The notes under the pieces are model-generated. The model had not been told where the DNA came from and did no database searches. It worked only from the letters and a program-made list of their open reading frames with translations. A stretch of DNA of 64,000 bases from Berberis thunbergii (taxonomy: Eukaryota > Streptophyta > Magnoliopsida > Ranunculales > Berberidaceae): the NCBI GenBank assembly GCA_003290165.1, contig QNQO01006987.1, forward strand, positions 682,001-746,000, given 5' to 3'. The number at the start of each line of letters is the position of its first letter. Positions within the stretch are counted from its first letter, which is position 1. The position numbers and the translations under genes were made by a program. Of this stretch, positions 33,067-45,689 are shown piece by piece.

Positions 33067-34729
33067 AGCCTAGAATCGGGGGAGAATCACCCATGCGGAT
33101 ATAGAAAAAGCTTCGATATCTATGGATCATCTATCCAACAATACAAAATTCAGTACTGGAAACACCATCCAGTCCAGCACAAAGCTAACTAATGACACTT
33201 CAGCAAATAAGTGCCTCCAGCCGAATGCTGACAACCAGTGAGGAATGACCCACCCACGGGAAGTTTACTCATCAGTAACTTCACTAACATAGACGACACG
33301 TGACGCTCCGCCAAAAAAGCTACACAGTCTGAGCCAGGATAGTGCTCATTTCTTTCAGCGCCAAATTAGCATAGTTTCTGTTTAAAATCAAACTATCTTA
33401 TTGCTTTGATTCCTTTTGTGTGGTTTTTGTTTTTTTGTTTTTTTTTTTTTCAGTTTAGAAGAATTATTCGCACAAGACATATTCAAGGAACAAAACATAC
33501 TTTATTGATTTTGAAAGTTATTACAAAGCTTGCCCGCTCAAACGCACATCAAGATTTCACTCCGCCAATCTGTCTTCGGAAAGGTTTCAGAAGTGAAAGT
33601 AAAGTACTTAAAGAAGGCTGCAAGTATAGGCTTAATTCTTTGTTCCACCAATCTGCCTCATGAAGAGGAATAAAAGGAAGCAGAAAAAGGCAGATGAGAA
33701 TGTCCCTCGAACGAGGGATGGCTAGGGTGACCTAAAGTAAACTCCCCAGGTCAAGCTCGTTAGAGTTTCGCTTCGCCAATCTGTCTTCCAGCTGTGGCGT
33801 CACGCGTGAAGCCTAACAGATATAGCAAGAACAAACCACCAAGGTTGGCTGTGGGCGTTATCCATGAAATCAGTTAGCGCGAGACGCCATCGGAGCACCA
33901 AAAGACGAAAAGCAAACTTGACCCTGGGGGGAGTATGTAACTCTTCTTCGCAATGTAATAAGAAATGAAAATGTCCCCATGGAACCAATTGGATGCTCAC
34001 CCAAACCAGTTGGCACCACATAAAAACAGGCCTTGTCAAGAATCATCGCTGCAAATGTCAGAACATTCCAAGGCTTCAACAACGAAGATCTTTCTTTAAC
34101 CTTTGGAGAATTTTAGCCTATATATAAGGAGAAGCATTTCACGAACATTCTCTAGAGCATACATGGCAATGCTTGAAATGGTTAACTTCGGCCTATATAT
34201 AAGCGTGACGGTTCACGAAATTAAATCAATCAATAGTTAGGTCAACATTAAATGATGTACGGGAAATAGGGAGGCAACGGTTCCAATTGAAACTGCATGA
34301 ATCTATATTCACTGAATTAATGGTACTGCATGCAGCCCCATTAACTAGGAGGAGTAACCGACATTTAATCGTCTCGCAATCTATGTCATACATTTGGCAC
34401 ACTGATCTTTACAACATGTCTCGCCAACTAATAGGCCCGAGCGAGTACCCCGCCAGATCCGACCCAGTATAGTATGAAGGCCTTAAGCACCCATGCAGCG
34501 CGGAACACGCCTATAGTGATATTATCAATGAATCCAAGGTATTTGCTCTATTATCTACCATTCATTGAACCTGGATAGACTCAGTCTGATCAATTTTTAT
34601 GGCGATCCGACTCCATAATCAAATTTATTGGTCCAACCTTTGTATCAGACTACTGGGCGAATTAAGCAAGTCAGATTTACACGCCCAAGGCCAAGCAGAG
34701 GCCTAACTCTATCAAAGCTTAGTCAATTC
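33067..34729. other. LTR retrotransposon 1 interior, no coding recognised
   Basis: This lies between the protease and the tandem-repeat array, where an autonomous element would have RT and integrase. None is visible. A counterpart exists in element 2 (42600-44170), for example TCAGTTTAGAAGA near 33450 and near 42889, so the absence is ancestral to both copies. Confidence 0.5.
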
Positions 34730-35720
34730 AGCCTGCACTAACCCTAGTATGCCAAAAACAGATGATGATGGCTTAGAAAGTGGGAGCTTTGTCAATGCCC
34801 TAACATCTGACCATGATGGCTTGGCAAGGACCATTGTCCAACTACAGATAATGGTTGCTAAACCTAACCAAAGCTTAGGCAATTTCGACCAATTACAATA
34901 ACTTATAGTCCGCTCTAATGCCTACTTCACCAAAAGCAGATGACGACGACTTATAGAGTGGGGGCTTAGTCAGTAGCGCTCTAATGCCTGATTGAGAAGA
35001 CACGCCAGGGACTATTGTCCAATTATAGATAATTATCACCGAAGCTGACCAAAGCTTAGTTAGTGAAGACTGATTAAGATGGCTTCAGGTCTGCTCTAAT
35101 CCTACTCTGCCAATAGCGGATGACGACGGCTTAGAAAGTGAGAGTCTAGTCAGTGTTCTCGACGTTTGATTATGAAGGCTTGCTAGAATTCACCATCTTT
35201 TTGCAGATGATGATCGCCGAACCCGACCAAAGTTTATTTAGTAGGCCACTGATGATGATTGCTTCTAGTCTGCTCTAAGCCTAGCCCGTCTACCACATAT
35301 TATGATGGCTTAGACAGTAAGAGTCTAGTTAGTGCTCATGCAACATGACGACGATGTCTAGCCAGGGATCATCGTCTAACTGCAGACAATGAGCATCGAG
35401 CCCTATCAATCTAACACCTAATCTGCCGAGCGCGGATGACAATGGGCTAGAAAGTGGAGTCTAATTAGTGTTCATGTAGCCTGATGACGATGACTTGCCA
35501 AGGATCATCGTCCAACTACAGACAATGATCGCCGAACCCTATCACTTTAACACCTAGTCCCCTAGCACGGATGGCGATGGGTTAGAAAGTGGGAGTCTAA
35601 TCAGTGCTCATGCAACCTGATGACGATGACTTCATATGAATCGTCGTCCAACTATAGACAATGATTGCCGAACCTGACCAAAGTTTAGTTAGTTATAGCT
35701 GATGACGACAACTTCTAGTA
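34730..35720. repeat. Tandem repeats of about 180 bp inside LTR element 1
   Basis: Diverged units recur with GCTCTAAT/GCTCTAAG markers at 34912, 35093 and 35272 (spacings 181 and 179). Each unit contains AAGCTTAGTTAGT, GATGACGACGGCTTAG and a CCAACTATAGACAATG-type motif. Later units (35330-35720) are shorter and more diverged. Homologous units with the same period occur in element 2. Confidence 0.75.
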
Positions 35721-36043
35721 TCCCTTACAGCGTAGTCCGCGATCAGCGGGCGGAAGCGGTTTGAAAGCTCTATCAAATCCCAAGAAGCTCAACTCAAACA
35801 ACTCAGAAGGACCATCATCCGATTATTTACAGCAATGCACACGCATGACCACAGTTTGGCCAATTTGCTTATAGTAGCAATGAAAACTATTGTTTCGATC
35901 CATAGTCTGGGCCGCATATGGCGGAATACACAATGAATTTCAAAGACAGCGGATCAATTGTACGACTTTTTGACTCAATACAACCCTTTGTCTAAAAGCT
36001 AGTAGCACGGTAAAACAAAGCAGAAAAAAGCTAGCTGGGAAAG

Positions 36044-38060
36044 TCAAGGAACATGTAAGTACAAAATGTTGCTTAACATGTTATCTCTCATTGATAAATC
36101 AAGAGCACAAAGTTCACTCCTCATCAGGAGGAGGTTCAGATATGACAGAACCAAATTTGGAAGGAGATGCGTTCGCACGCGTTGCCGCTTGGACACCCTG
36201 GTCTTCATCACCTTCTTCTTCTTTTGATCAAACGGAGGCGTCCCCAAACTCCACGTAAGATGACTCTTTATAGTGAGAGAGGTCCCATTTGGGATGTTCC
36301 TCCTTCATCAACTGCAACAGCTCCAATCACCTATGCACGACTTTGCTGAACTCTAACGTGCCATGGGTTTTCAAAAGCTTTTCCTCGTGCACCCTCGACT
36401 CATCAAGATCTCGCTCCAGTTTCTCTAACCTGTCCGAGAATGTATTAGATCTGGACTGCTAGGAAATCAAGTTGCCTTTTGCAACACTTAGATCATTATG
36501 CATCGAAGAAGCTGCTCTTTTGCTGTCCGCACACTCTTAACATTGGAGTCAATGTCGACCTCTAGTTGCTGACATTGGGTGGTCAACTCAGACTCCTTTA
36601 CGACCCTCTTAATGTTAAGAGCTTGCACCCCAGCCTTCACTTTGTCCTCGAACCTGTACCTCGCAGACATTGCCTCTGCCTATACAGACTCAAGCGTTTC
36701 CCAGCGAATCCTCTGAGCCTCTGACCTTGTCTTCCAAACCACCTAATTGGGCATGCCTCCCTTCTTTAAGTTGCTCTTTTAGTGATTCAATTTCAAGAAA
36801 ATAACATCAGAATATGACTTTGCAAGTGAGTAAAGACTCGGTACATGGTATACATCTTTTCATGGTCAACCTCAACCTTTGTCCTAGTGACGATGACTTG
36901 GTTCAGATATGACATCCCAAGGATGAGATATTTCTGCCCCTTGTCAATATGCTCTCCCAGCGTATCACTTGTTGGCATCAGAGCAAAATTCGCCAGCCAA
37001 TCATTCCACCTACTTATATGCTCCCTCGAGGCACAAGATATAACAACCTCCTAGTGCCAGGCCTGATTGCTCATCTTCAATACATCCGGAGTGAACAAGC
37101 TGATCCACGCATCTGGATGGAGATCTTCAGGAAAAGAATCACTCCAGCACCGCCCTTCAACATCTTCACCGCATCGGAGCTCTCGTACACTGCCTTCCCT
37201 TTGCTCTCAACGATTGGTTCTATCTCACAAGTCGACTCGAAAATAGTAGATGGGGAAGAAGGAAGTGAGTCATCTCTTGGACTCGTCGCCACCACAATAT
37301 GGGGTCGAGATTGGGACGAAGGACACTACGGGTGATGTGGAGGAGACTTCTCACCGTAGGGATGACTATCAGACGATTTTTCACCCAGCTGGGATACTCG
37401 TGATCCAAAGAGAAGTTGTACTTAAAATCTTTCAATGAGAAAGAATGAGTCCGCGCCATGCCTGCCTACAACAATAGGTCACTCGTAACCTTCACCTGAT
37501 CGGTGCTCAGCTTTGTTACATCTTCAACTCCCACCATCTACAGGTATTCCTTATCCAAGCCAGGAAGATAGATAGGGGCCCTTGCCTGAGCATCTTGCCC
37601 CTCGGACACAACAACTTTCGCTCTAGTGGATGAATCAAGAACTTACCCCATAGCTTGGCGTCCCCCTGAAAGGGCCAAACGCTTACTAGCGGGCTTAGTG
37701 GCAACACGAGGCTTCTTGAAACGCGTATTAAAAGAAATCGCTTCATTAAACTCTGCTTCCTTGATGGGCTTGGAATCTTAACTTTCAGGAGCTTCCTCTT
37801 CTTTGGACTTCGGTTTTGGAACTCTAAAAATAGTGGGAGCCTCATGCCAATTGGCCCACAGTCCACTGCACTTGATGTTAGAAGACTGACCAACATCCTC
37901 TACTCGCATTCAGGGCATGTCACAAAATTTATCTAAAGCTGCTTCTCCTCCATAGAAATAAGAGTAGTCGGGAACCTCCTTACAGAAAGCACATGCAATA
38001 TTTCAATATATGATTAACACTGAAAAGTTGATTCTGGCCCACCATTGAAGAACGTACAAG
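36044..38060 (-). pseudogene. Antisense ORF of LTR element 1 (gypsy-type aORF), degenerate
   Basis: A series of - strand coding pieces runs from about 38060 to 36044 and aligns in order with the better-kept antisense region of element 2. Matching pieces are LGEHIDKGQKYLILGMSYLN (about 36955) against LGEHLDKGQKHLVMGMSYLN, and KGGAGVI (about 37150) against KGGAGVI. Several frameshifts and stops are present. It ends in Lys/Glu-rich, coiled-coil-like sequence. Confidence 0.6.
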
Positions 38061-38339
38061 CTTTCGATCACGGAAGTTGGATAAAATCAAAAGCACGAAA
38101 AGTGAAAAGACAAAGTAGAGTCTCCAAGATCGAAGAGTAAAGAAAATAAACTCTATAGAGAAGGAGATTTATATATAGAGAACGAAAATTGTGCCTTTTC
38201 TCGAGCAGATGGACGCCCATTTAATGAAGCGCGCCGCTCGAGGAGACTATTCTGACTCAAACCAATCATGACTGCTCAGGTCCTCTATGACATGACTTAA
38301 TGGACTGATGAACTGGCCCACCAACTAGGGGGAAGTAGC

Positions 38340-39008
38340 TGATGATACACCAAACCATCCTTTAATCTACATTGTACGCGTGTCATGATGATCTTGTCAG
38401 CGGAGCATAGCGAGCCTGATTGCCAACCAAATGTGGCAAGGCCCAAACTACATTAAGCCCAATTCGGCAGAATCCATAAGGTTGGATCCAAGTTATTGCA
38501 ACACCCTATAAAGGCCACACGTCACATGGTAAAGCCCAATACTCGTAAGGCCTAATCAGGCAAATATCTGGGGGATAACCTAATATGGTCAGGACAGAAA
38601 TATATTGGTTCTGACTAGTAAACAAATACTAGAATATAAGTCGTGCATGGAAACTTCTTTACATGAACAACACTCCAAAAGGGAAACCTTTCTCCATCTA
38701 GGAGCACAAGTCATGTAGGGAAACTCTCCTACATGAACGACTCCCAATTAAGAAAAGATCTCCAGCATGATTTCATTTTCTAAACTACTCCACCAAAGGC
38801 ATAGCCGAATGATGACTCTCACATTATAAATAAGACACAGGTTTGACGAAGAAATACACTACAGAACCCAATTTGTAGCTTTAAGCCTTTCTCAAGCCTT
38901 TTCTGACTTTAGCATCGGAGTATCATCGGCCACCACAACATTGGTCATTGGCTCAAGAGTGTTCCCTGTGTAGGTCCAGGTCAAGGACAGTAGAATTCGA
39001 CTACATCA
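38340..39008 (+). repeat. LTR retrotransposon 1, 3' LTR
   Basis: Begins TGATGATACACCAAACCATC right after the purine tract and ends CGACTACATCA. It is flanked on the right by GCCAC, against GTCAC before the 5' LTR. Confidence 0.8.
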
Positions 39009-39013
39009 GCCAC

Positions 39014-39231
39014 CATTACCCCCCGACCACGAACACATTTAATTAATTCAAACCCACCACTATCTCATGACTTTCCCACTACCAATTCTCTACTCATCAA
39101 ACCCACAAGTATCTTAAATGTACAATACTCAACAATACATCTTACTTTACACATTTCCAATTGCATTCCTTTTTAATCCCCGCTCTATCAAATTCAAAAT
39201 AAAACAACACACATGGTCATAAACATGGTTG

Positions 39232-39307
<76 letters not shown>

Positions 39308-40492
39308 TTAAAAAAAGTGATTTAGATCATTGATATAGAAGAAGAAAAGAAACAATTAACCAAAAAACTCAGTTGAAGCAAAACAGGGACGAAATCACAC
39401 ACCCCATTTTTCTCTCTTTCTTTGCATTTTTTAATTCCATCCATCTCTCTCTTTCTGGTATCTGCCTCAACCCCTCTATCCAAAAACTGATAAAATAAAG
39501 TTAAAAATTCACATGTCCCACCACCCCAAATCTTGTTTTCAATCCAACTCCACCAAAACCCAAATTTCATTGCTTGAAATCACTCACTTTCATGTAATTT
39601 TGTTTCAAAATCTCTCATTTTGATCCAATTTTATTAATACCTAGACACCAGGACGGAGGTCCTGAACTTCGCATCTCACTTTCCTTCTTTTCCAAGCTCT
39701 TTATCTTGTGCATCTACACCCAATGATGGCCAACCCTAGACGCTTATTACCAACAACAACCTCATTTCTTCTTCTCATGTAGAGGAGGAGGAAGAAAATG
39801 TGGGAGATAGGATACATTGTGACAAATAGGAGAAAATCATACCCCTTTAATTATTATGATTAAAATGTTTTTGTTGGGCATGAAAATAGGAGCACAAACT
39901 GGAACAACCATGATGGAATCAAATGTGGCAAAGAGACCACACCAGTGTTTAACATGACCACACCATTGGAAGTTGGCATAGACCGACGAGTCTTTGTTGT
40001 GGCTGCAAATGTAACTAAGTCCATGAAGGTTCAAGTGTACATGGTCAACATAACAAACCTCTCTGAATACAAAAAAATATGCACATACATCAGTACACAC
40101 TATTCGAGCAAGCAAAATGCTCATACCAGAACAACAAGTTGATCCTACAAATTTTATTGATTGTATCCATTGGTACTTACCTGGCTTGCCTGACATTTGG
40201 AGTGAATTCCACTACACATGAATCGTCTCTTGTACGTAACCCCATTTTCATTTTTGTTTCATAAGAAAATATCACCCCAAGGTTGTATTTCATTTTTTTC
40301 CTTTCTTTTTGTTAATTGATTTTTGTTATGTGAAAATTTTATCTTGGGCAGATAATGTGGCAGTCAAGTAAGAGCCTCTGTGAGGTAATCTGTCTACTTT
40401 AAAAAAAATAAATGTATAATGAGTTTCTAAACAGAAAATAAAAAATAAAAGGAAATAATGGGTCTGATTTTCTCAATTTTGGGTTTTCTCAG
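39014..40492. other. Interior of the old inverted-repeat element; no gene assigned
   Basis: This segment lies between the two LTR retrotransposons and should be the interior of the element bounded by the arms at 29905 and 49372. Short open frames exist on both strands (for example + 39945-40142 and - 39837-40196), but I recognise no protein. It could hold a decayed captured gene or an old host exon. Confidence 0.35.
39235..39304. repeat. (CA)n microsatellite, about 35 units
   Basis: An uninterrupted AC/CA dinucleotide run of about 70 bp. Confidence 0.98.
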
Positions 40493-40838
40493 TGATGATT
40501 TATCAAACCGTCCTCCGATCAGCACTGTACACGTGTCATGATAATCTCGCCAATAGAACAAAGCAAACCTGATTGCATACTCAATCAATGAGGCCCAAAC
40601 AACACTAAGCCCATCATTGACAGGATCCAAACAGTCGGGTCCGAGTTGTAATGAGCCATTAATCCCACATGTCACGCGGTCAGACCCAATACTCGTAAGA
40701 CCTTTTAAGGCAAGTATCAGAGAGATCTACCCAAGACTGGCAAGCCAACAACACATTGGATCTGACTAGGGAACAAATACTAAAGTATAAGTCAGGCAAG
40801 GAAAATTCCTTGCATGCAAAACACTTAGAAAGGGAGCG
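40493..40838 (+). repeat. LTR retrotransposon 2, 5' LTR (3' part deleted)
   Basis: This aligns with the first half of the 3' LTR up to AACACTTAGAAAGGGA. There the homology stops and gag-leader sequence follows. About half of the LTR is missing. Confidence 0.65.
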
Positions 40839-41124
40839 ACATATTTCCTCGAAGAAAGCAGTAGCACCACCTTTTCCAGAGAATCGAAAATATGGTGACA
40901 ACAAGGTCTCGCAATGATGGAGATGTTGCAGAACCCTCAAATGCTCAAACTGGCTGAACACCGCTCGTTCCACCACCGCCACGGGGGGGGGGAACCTCCT
41001 TAGACCCCCGTACCGGTGTTAGCCATAGCAGGGTGGACCTACTTTACACACATGCAGCAAATAGCAGAAACGCTAGAGGCACTCAAACAGTGAAATACTC
41101 CACCTGCAGAGGGAGACCTTATTC

Positions 41125-42600
41125 ATGTTCAGGAAAGTCGCGCCCCCAACAACTTCTCAATGGATAAGAGGCAGAGGAATGACCAATAGAGGCCCAATGT
41201 CAAGAGCCGACAGACACGTCTCGCACAACCCCATCCACAAAGGGGCCACAAACCCATATGTACTGTTTAGTCTCACGGTCTCTCCATTCATGGATAATAT
41301 CATGGACGAGCCGCTGCCAAAGAAATACACTCCATCAGAGTTGAAGTTTTACGATGGGGCAAGAGACCCGTTTCGATCACTTGCCCCACTTTCAGCATGT
41401 TATGGTGCCCAATAAAGGATCCAATGCGATAATGTGCTGATCATTCCTTGCAAGTCTGAAGGCGTCGGTACTGACATGGTTCTACTACCTTTCTTCAAAA
41501 TCCATCGATTCATTCCTAACGTTGGCATTGGTGTTCTTACACACTTGTGGGCAGCCTATAGATCTGGAAGGGCCCGTATTATCACCTTAAAGCAGAAATA
41601 AAATGAGATGTTTAAGGAGTATGAGAAGGCAAGTTCTATGACTTCCTTACCCTGGACCCCCCAACCAATTTGGCAGATTTTCTCAAAGATGCCCAAAAAA
41701 ACATCATTCTAGACGAAATGTTGGCGACCAATAGAAAAGCGGAGTTAGAGAAAAAACCCTCTGTTCCAAAAAATAAGAAGGAAGGGAAGAAGATAGAGGA
41801 CAATGATGATAACAGGAGGAAGCGCACAGACAATAAGACAGATTCAGGCCACACAAGGTAAGACAAATCCTTTAATTACGTCAGGTCCAGGTTTGTTACC
41901 CCTCTCAATACCAATTTGTCCGACATCCTTGATTCCATCAAGGATTGGGAGGAGCGAAAGTGGCCTCCTAAACAGCGAAGAGACCCGGCTCGGTGTGACA
42001 ACAACAAATACTGCACCTACCACAAGGAAGCCTGACATGATATTGAGGATTGCAGAAACCTCAAAGGATAAGTCGAGTACTAGATCGAGAAAGACAAGCT
42101 CAAGGAGTTCCTAAGCTTGGACATGAGGCGAGGCCGAGCAAAGAAATGAGCAGACGCTATCAACGAGATTGAAAAGGAAGCTCCTGGCGTCATTTATGTC
42201 CTCCAGAGGGTTGATTTCGAAAGGCAGCAATCAAACAATTCCCGCAAGAGGACATTGACCGAGATGCAAATGTCATCTCAGTATGAAGATCGACAAGTGC
42301 AACACGCACAAGTTCACAGCTCGATCCCATCACTAACATTTACGGAAAGGGATCTCTAAGGGGTACATTTTCCTCACAATGATGCTCTGATCATCTTCAT
42401 CCTCATCGCTAAGTGGGTGGTAAAGAGGGCCTTGGTGGACACTGGAAGCTCACTAAAATTCATGTTCTTCATTGCATTCCGCAACATGCAACTATATGAA
42501 AAATACTTTACACCCACAGCCCACCCCATGGTTGAAATTAGCGGAGAGAAGTGCTTCCAACTACAGGAGCCTCGATAAGCAAAGTGCAGCTATATGAAGA
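41125..42600 (+). pseudogene. Ty3/gypsy gag and protease remnant of element 2
   Basis: This is a degenerate copy of the element 1 gag (SPFMDNIMDEPLPKKYTP, then LKFYDGARDP at about 41280-41370). A Lys-rich linker (41670-41860) and a nucleocapsid-like YCTYHKEA...DC follow. The protease region near 42425 keeps the catalytic motif LVDTGSSLKF. Frameshifts and stops are numerous. Coding similarity ends near 42600 without RT. Confidence 0.7.
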
Positions 42601-44169
42601 TCAAGTAGTCAAAGCTAACAACACAATCTAGACTAATAAATAGCTAAGTAATGATACTTCAGCAAACATGCACCAACTTCAAGAGCTATTAATCAGCAAG
42701 GAGCTGCTTGCCAGCACGAAGTCCATTATTCTGTAACTTCGTTAGCTTTAAAAAAACTTCGCTAGAGGGACCATGCAATCCGAGCCTGGACCATTTGCGC
42801 CTCTTTCAGGGCTGGATTAGCTCAGTCTCCGCTCAAAATTAAATTATCTGTTGCTTTGATTTCGTTTCTTGTTTTTACTTTTTCATTTCAGTTTAGAAGA
42901 GTTGTTCGTACAAAACACATTCCAAAAATAAAAACTGATTTTATTGACTGCAATGAGAGTTATTAAAAGCTTGTTGACCAACTAATACATCAGTTTATAC
43001 ACTTTAAGTATCTAAGTCCGATGCAAGTATCTATCCACTGAAACAAAGGTAGAGACTCTGATCTGCTAATCCACTTCCAGTAGAGAAGGTGGTGAAAGTA
43101 AAGCGACTGCAACAGAAGGCACAGGAACACACTCAATTCATTGTTCCATCGAATCACCCCACAAAGACGATTTGAAAATGGCAAGCAAAATGCTTGAAGA
43201 AGGTTGCGAGTACTCCCTCAATTCTTAGCTTCGCCAGTCTGCCTCGTGAAAAGGAACAAAAGAAAGCGATAGAAAGCTAATGAAAACGTTCTAGAGCAAC
43301 GTGGTCATCGAGATGTCACAATGCTGCCAAACGGGGATGCCTTTGAAATGTGTAATGCCTGGGGTGACGCAGAGATACCACCCTGAGAGCGAGAGTCACA
43401 ACCTTTAACGCTTTCATCAACCATAAAATAGTTGTGAGGACCATCCCCCAACAACGGTAAATGAATGAGAGTGATCTACAGCATCGAAAGATGGAAGACA
43501 AACCTGACCCCGGAGAGGAAATTCGTAACTCTTCTTCGGAATGTAAGAAGATAATACAAGATCTCATAGGATCAATCAGATGCCCACCCAGATCAGGTGG
43601 CATCGCATAATAGCAAGTGTTATCAAGACTCATTGGTGCAAATGTAAGAACATTGGAAAACTCTAGGGAGGGAGATCTTCCTTTAGCCTTTGGAAAACCC
43701 AAAACAAACTCTTTGGTAAGATGCAATGTATTAACATGTTCTACTATTCTCATTGCAGCGGTTGAACGCAGAATAGCCAGCTTATACATAGGCAAAATGG
43801 TTTATGAAGCACCGCTAACAAGCAATTACTTCAACATTGAATGTTGTACAGGAAATCAGGAAAATGACGATTCCAATTGCAACTGCACAAGTTCACATAT
43901 TTCTAATTAATGACCATGAAAACAACCCCATAAACTTGGGAGAGTAATTGATACTAAACCATTTCGCAGACTGCGTTGTATCCTTGGCTCACTAATCCAC
44001 AAAGATTTTTTCTAATTGGGCCCCTCCACTAATGGGCCAAAGCTTATGCCTTGCGAGATCCGGCCCATCAAATGCAAAAAAAATAAACAACAAAGACGTT
44101 GAGCACCCACAGAATAAGGAGCACGCCTACAGAGTATCATCATTAAATCCAAGGCATCAACTTCACTTT
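42601..44169. other. LTR retrotransposon 2 interior, no coding recognised
   Basis: This is the counterpart of 33067-34729 in element 1, where an RT/integrase would be expected. I see none. Confidence 0.5.
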
Positions 44170-45230
44170 CATTATGGTGTTGTTCATTAAAGCCGGTCAA
44201 TATATTATTAGTTCGATCAATCGATTCGACATTAGGTTCAGACCCCAGGCAAGCTAAGTAAGTCAGGACACCCAAGTCAAACTTACACACCCAAAATCTT
44301 ATTCTGACCAAAGCTTAGTTAGCTCTGACTGATTGCAATAACTTCTGGTCCGCTCTAACACCTAGCCCGCTAAAAATGAACAATGATGGGTTAGAAAGTG
44401 GGAGCTTAGTCAATGTTCATAATACCTAACCACGATGGATTTCCACGGACCATTTTCCAACTATAGATAATGGTCGTCAAACCTAACCAAAGCGTAGTCG
44501 GTTTCGACCTATGACGATAGCTTATGGTGTGCTCTAACGCCCAATCTGTTAAATTAAACGGGGTTAACGATTTAGAAAATGGCAGCTTAGTCAGCACTTT
44601 GATGTCTGATTGAGACGGCTTGCGAAAGATCATTGTCCAAACATGGGTTAGTGACCAAACCCAACCAAAGCTTAGTCGATGACGACTGACGATGATGGCT
44701 TCTAGTCAGCTCAAAGCCTAGTCCTCAAATAATGGATTCCGACGGCCTAAAAAGTAGGAGTCTAGTCAGTGATCTCGATGTCTGATTAAGATGGCTTGCC
44801 AAGGGTCACTACTCGTATGAAGATAGTGATTGCCAAATCCCGACCAAAGCTTAGTCAGTGGTCGCTGATGACGATGGTTTTGGTTTGCTCGTAGCCTAGT
44901 TTGCTGCGCGTGGATTACAACGAACTAGAAAGTGGGAGCTTAGTTAGTGCTCATGTATCCTGGTGAAGACGACTTGCCAGAGATCATTGGCCAACTATAG
45001 ACAATGATTGTCGAACCCTGGCAAAGTTTAGTTAGAACGACTGATGATGATAACTTTTGGCTCGCTCCAATTCCTAGTTCGCTACGAACGGATAAAGATA
45101 GGTTGGAAAGTGGGAGTCTAGTCAGTACCCTTGTCGCCTGATCAAGATGGCTTGCCAAGGACCACCATGGTCGCCGAAACCTGACCCTGGTTTTCTTAAT
45201 TATAACTGGCAATGACAAACCCCGATCCAA
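44170..45230. repeat. Tandem repeats of about 178 bp inside LTR element 2
   Basis: Five marker positions of the form GCTC(T/A/G/C)AA lie at 44352, 44531, 44709, 44887 and 45064, giving spacings of 179, 178, 178 and 177. Units share AAGCTTAGT(C/T)(A/G)GT, GAAAGTGGGAGCTTAGT and CTTGCCAAGG blocks with the array of element 1. Confidence 0.82.
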
Positions 45231-45689
45231 TTAAGCCTATTTTACAAATAACAAGTAAAGACGAGTCAAAAGTCCGATCAGAGTCTTGAAAACTCGACCC
45301 AGACGACTCGCAAGGGCTATTGTTCAATCAACTACAATGGTTCATGCATTGGGACCACAGTCTGACTAATTTGCTTATAACAACAACAACAACAACTGTT
45401 GGTTCAACAACAACCAAGCCGCCAACTAGAGGGTGTATTACACTCCCCGATTTCTAAAAAGGAGTTTGACCAAAATTACACAAATTATTGTAGCACAAGA
45501 AGTCAGAGCTCCCAACAGCGGATTAATCATAAAGCTTCATAGCCTAGCAGAGCTTATCGTCTGACAATTAATGTCGAAATAAGACAAAGCAAGTAAAAGC
45601 TAGCAGAAAAAACACAGAAAGACAAACATGTGCAAAGTACTATTCATTTGTAAACTTAAAAGAAAATACAAGATTTGCCCCTCATCAAG

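Larger units (their letters stand above)
30327..39008 (+). mobile_element. LTR retrotransposon 1, gag/protease-only with antisense ORF (Tat-like)
   Basis: This is an 8,682-bp element. LTRs of about 670 bp (30327-30998 and 38340-39008) begin TGATGATACACC. A polypurine tract AGGGGGAAGTAG sits directly before the 3' LTR. The 5-bp flanks are GTCAC and GCCAC (one mismatch). The + strand holds gag and protease remnants (31426-33066), followed by an array of about 180-bp tandem repeats (34730-35720) and an antisense coding region (36044-38060, - strand). There is no reverse transcriptase, RNase H or integrase, so it depends on other elements. Extra ORFs and tandem repeats before the 3' LTR are known in the Tat branch of Ty3/gypsy. 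Confidence 0.82.

Noticed and set aside
39837..40196. 119-codon - strand frame rich in Cys
   Set aside because: It overlaps an open + strand frame of unrelated character and has no recognisable motif. Neither is supported as a gene.
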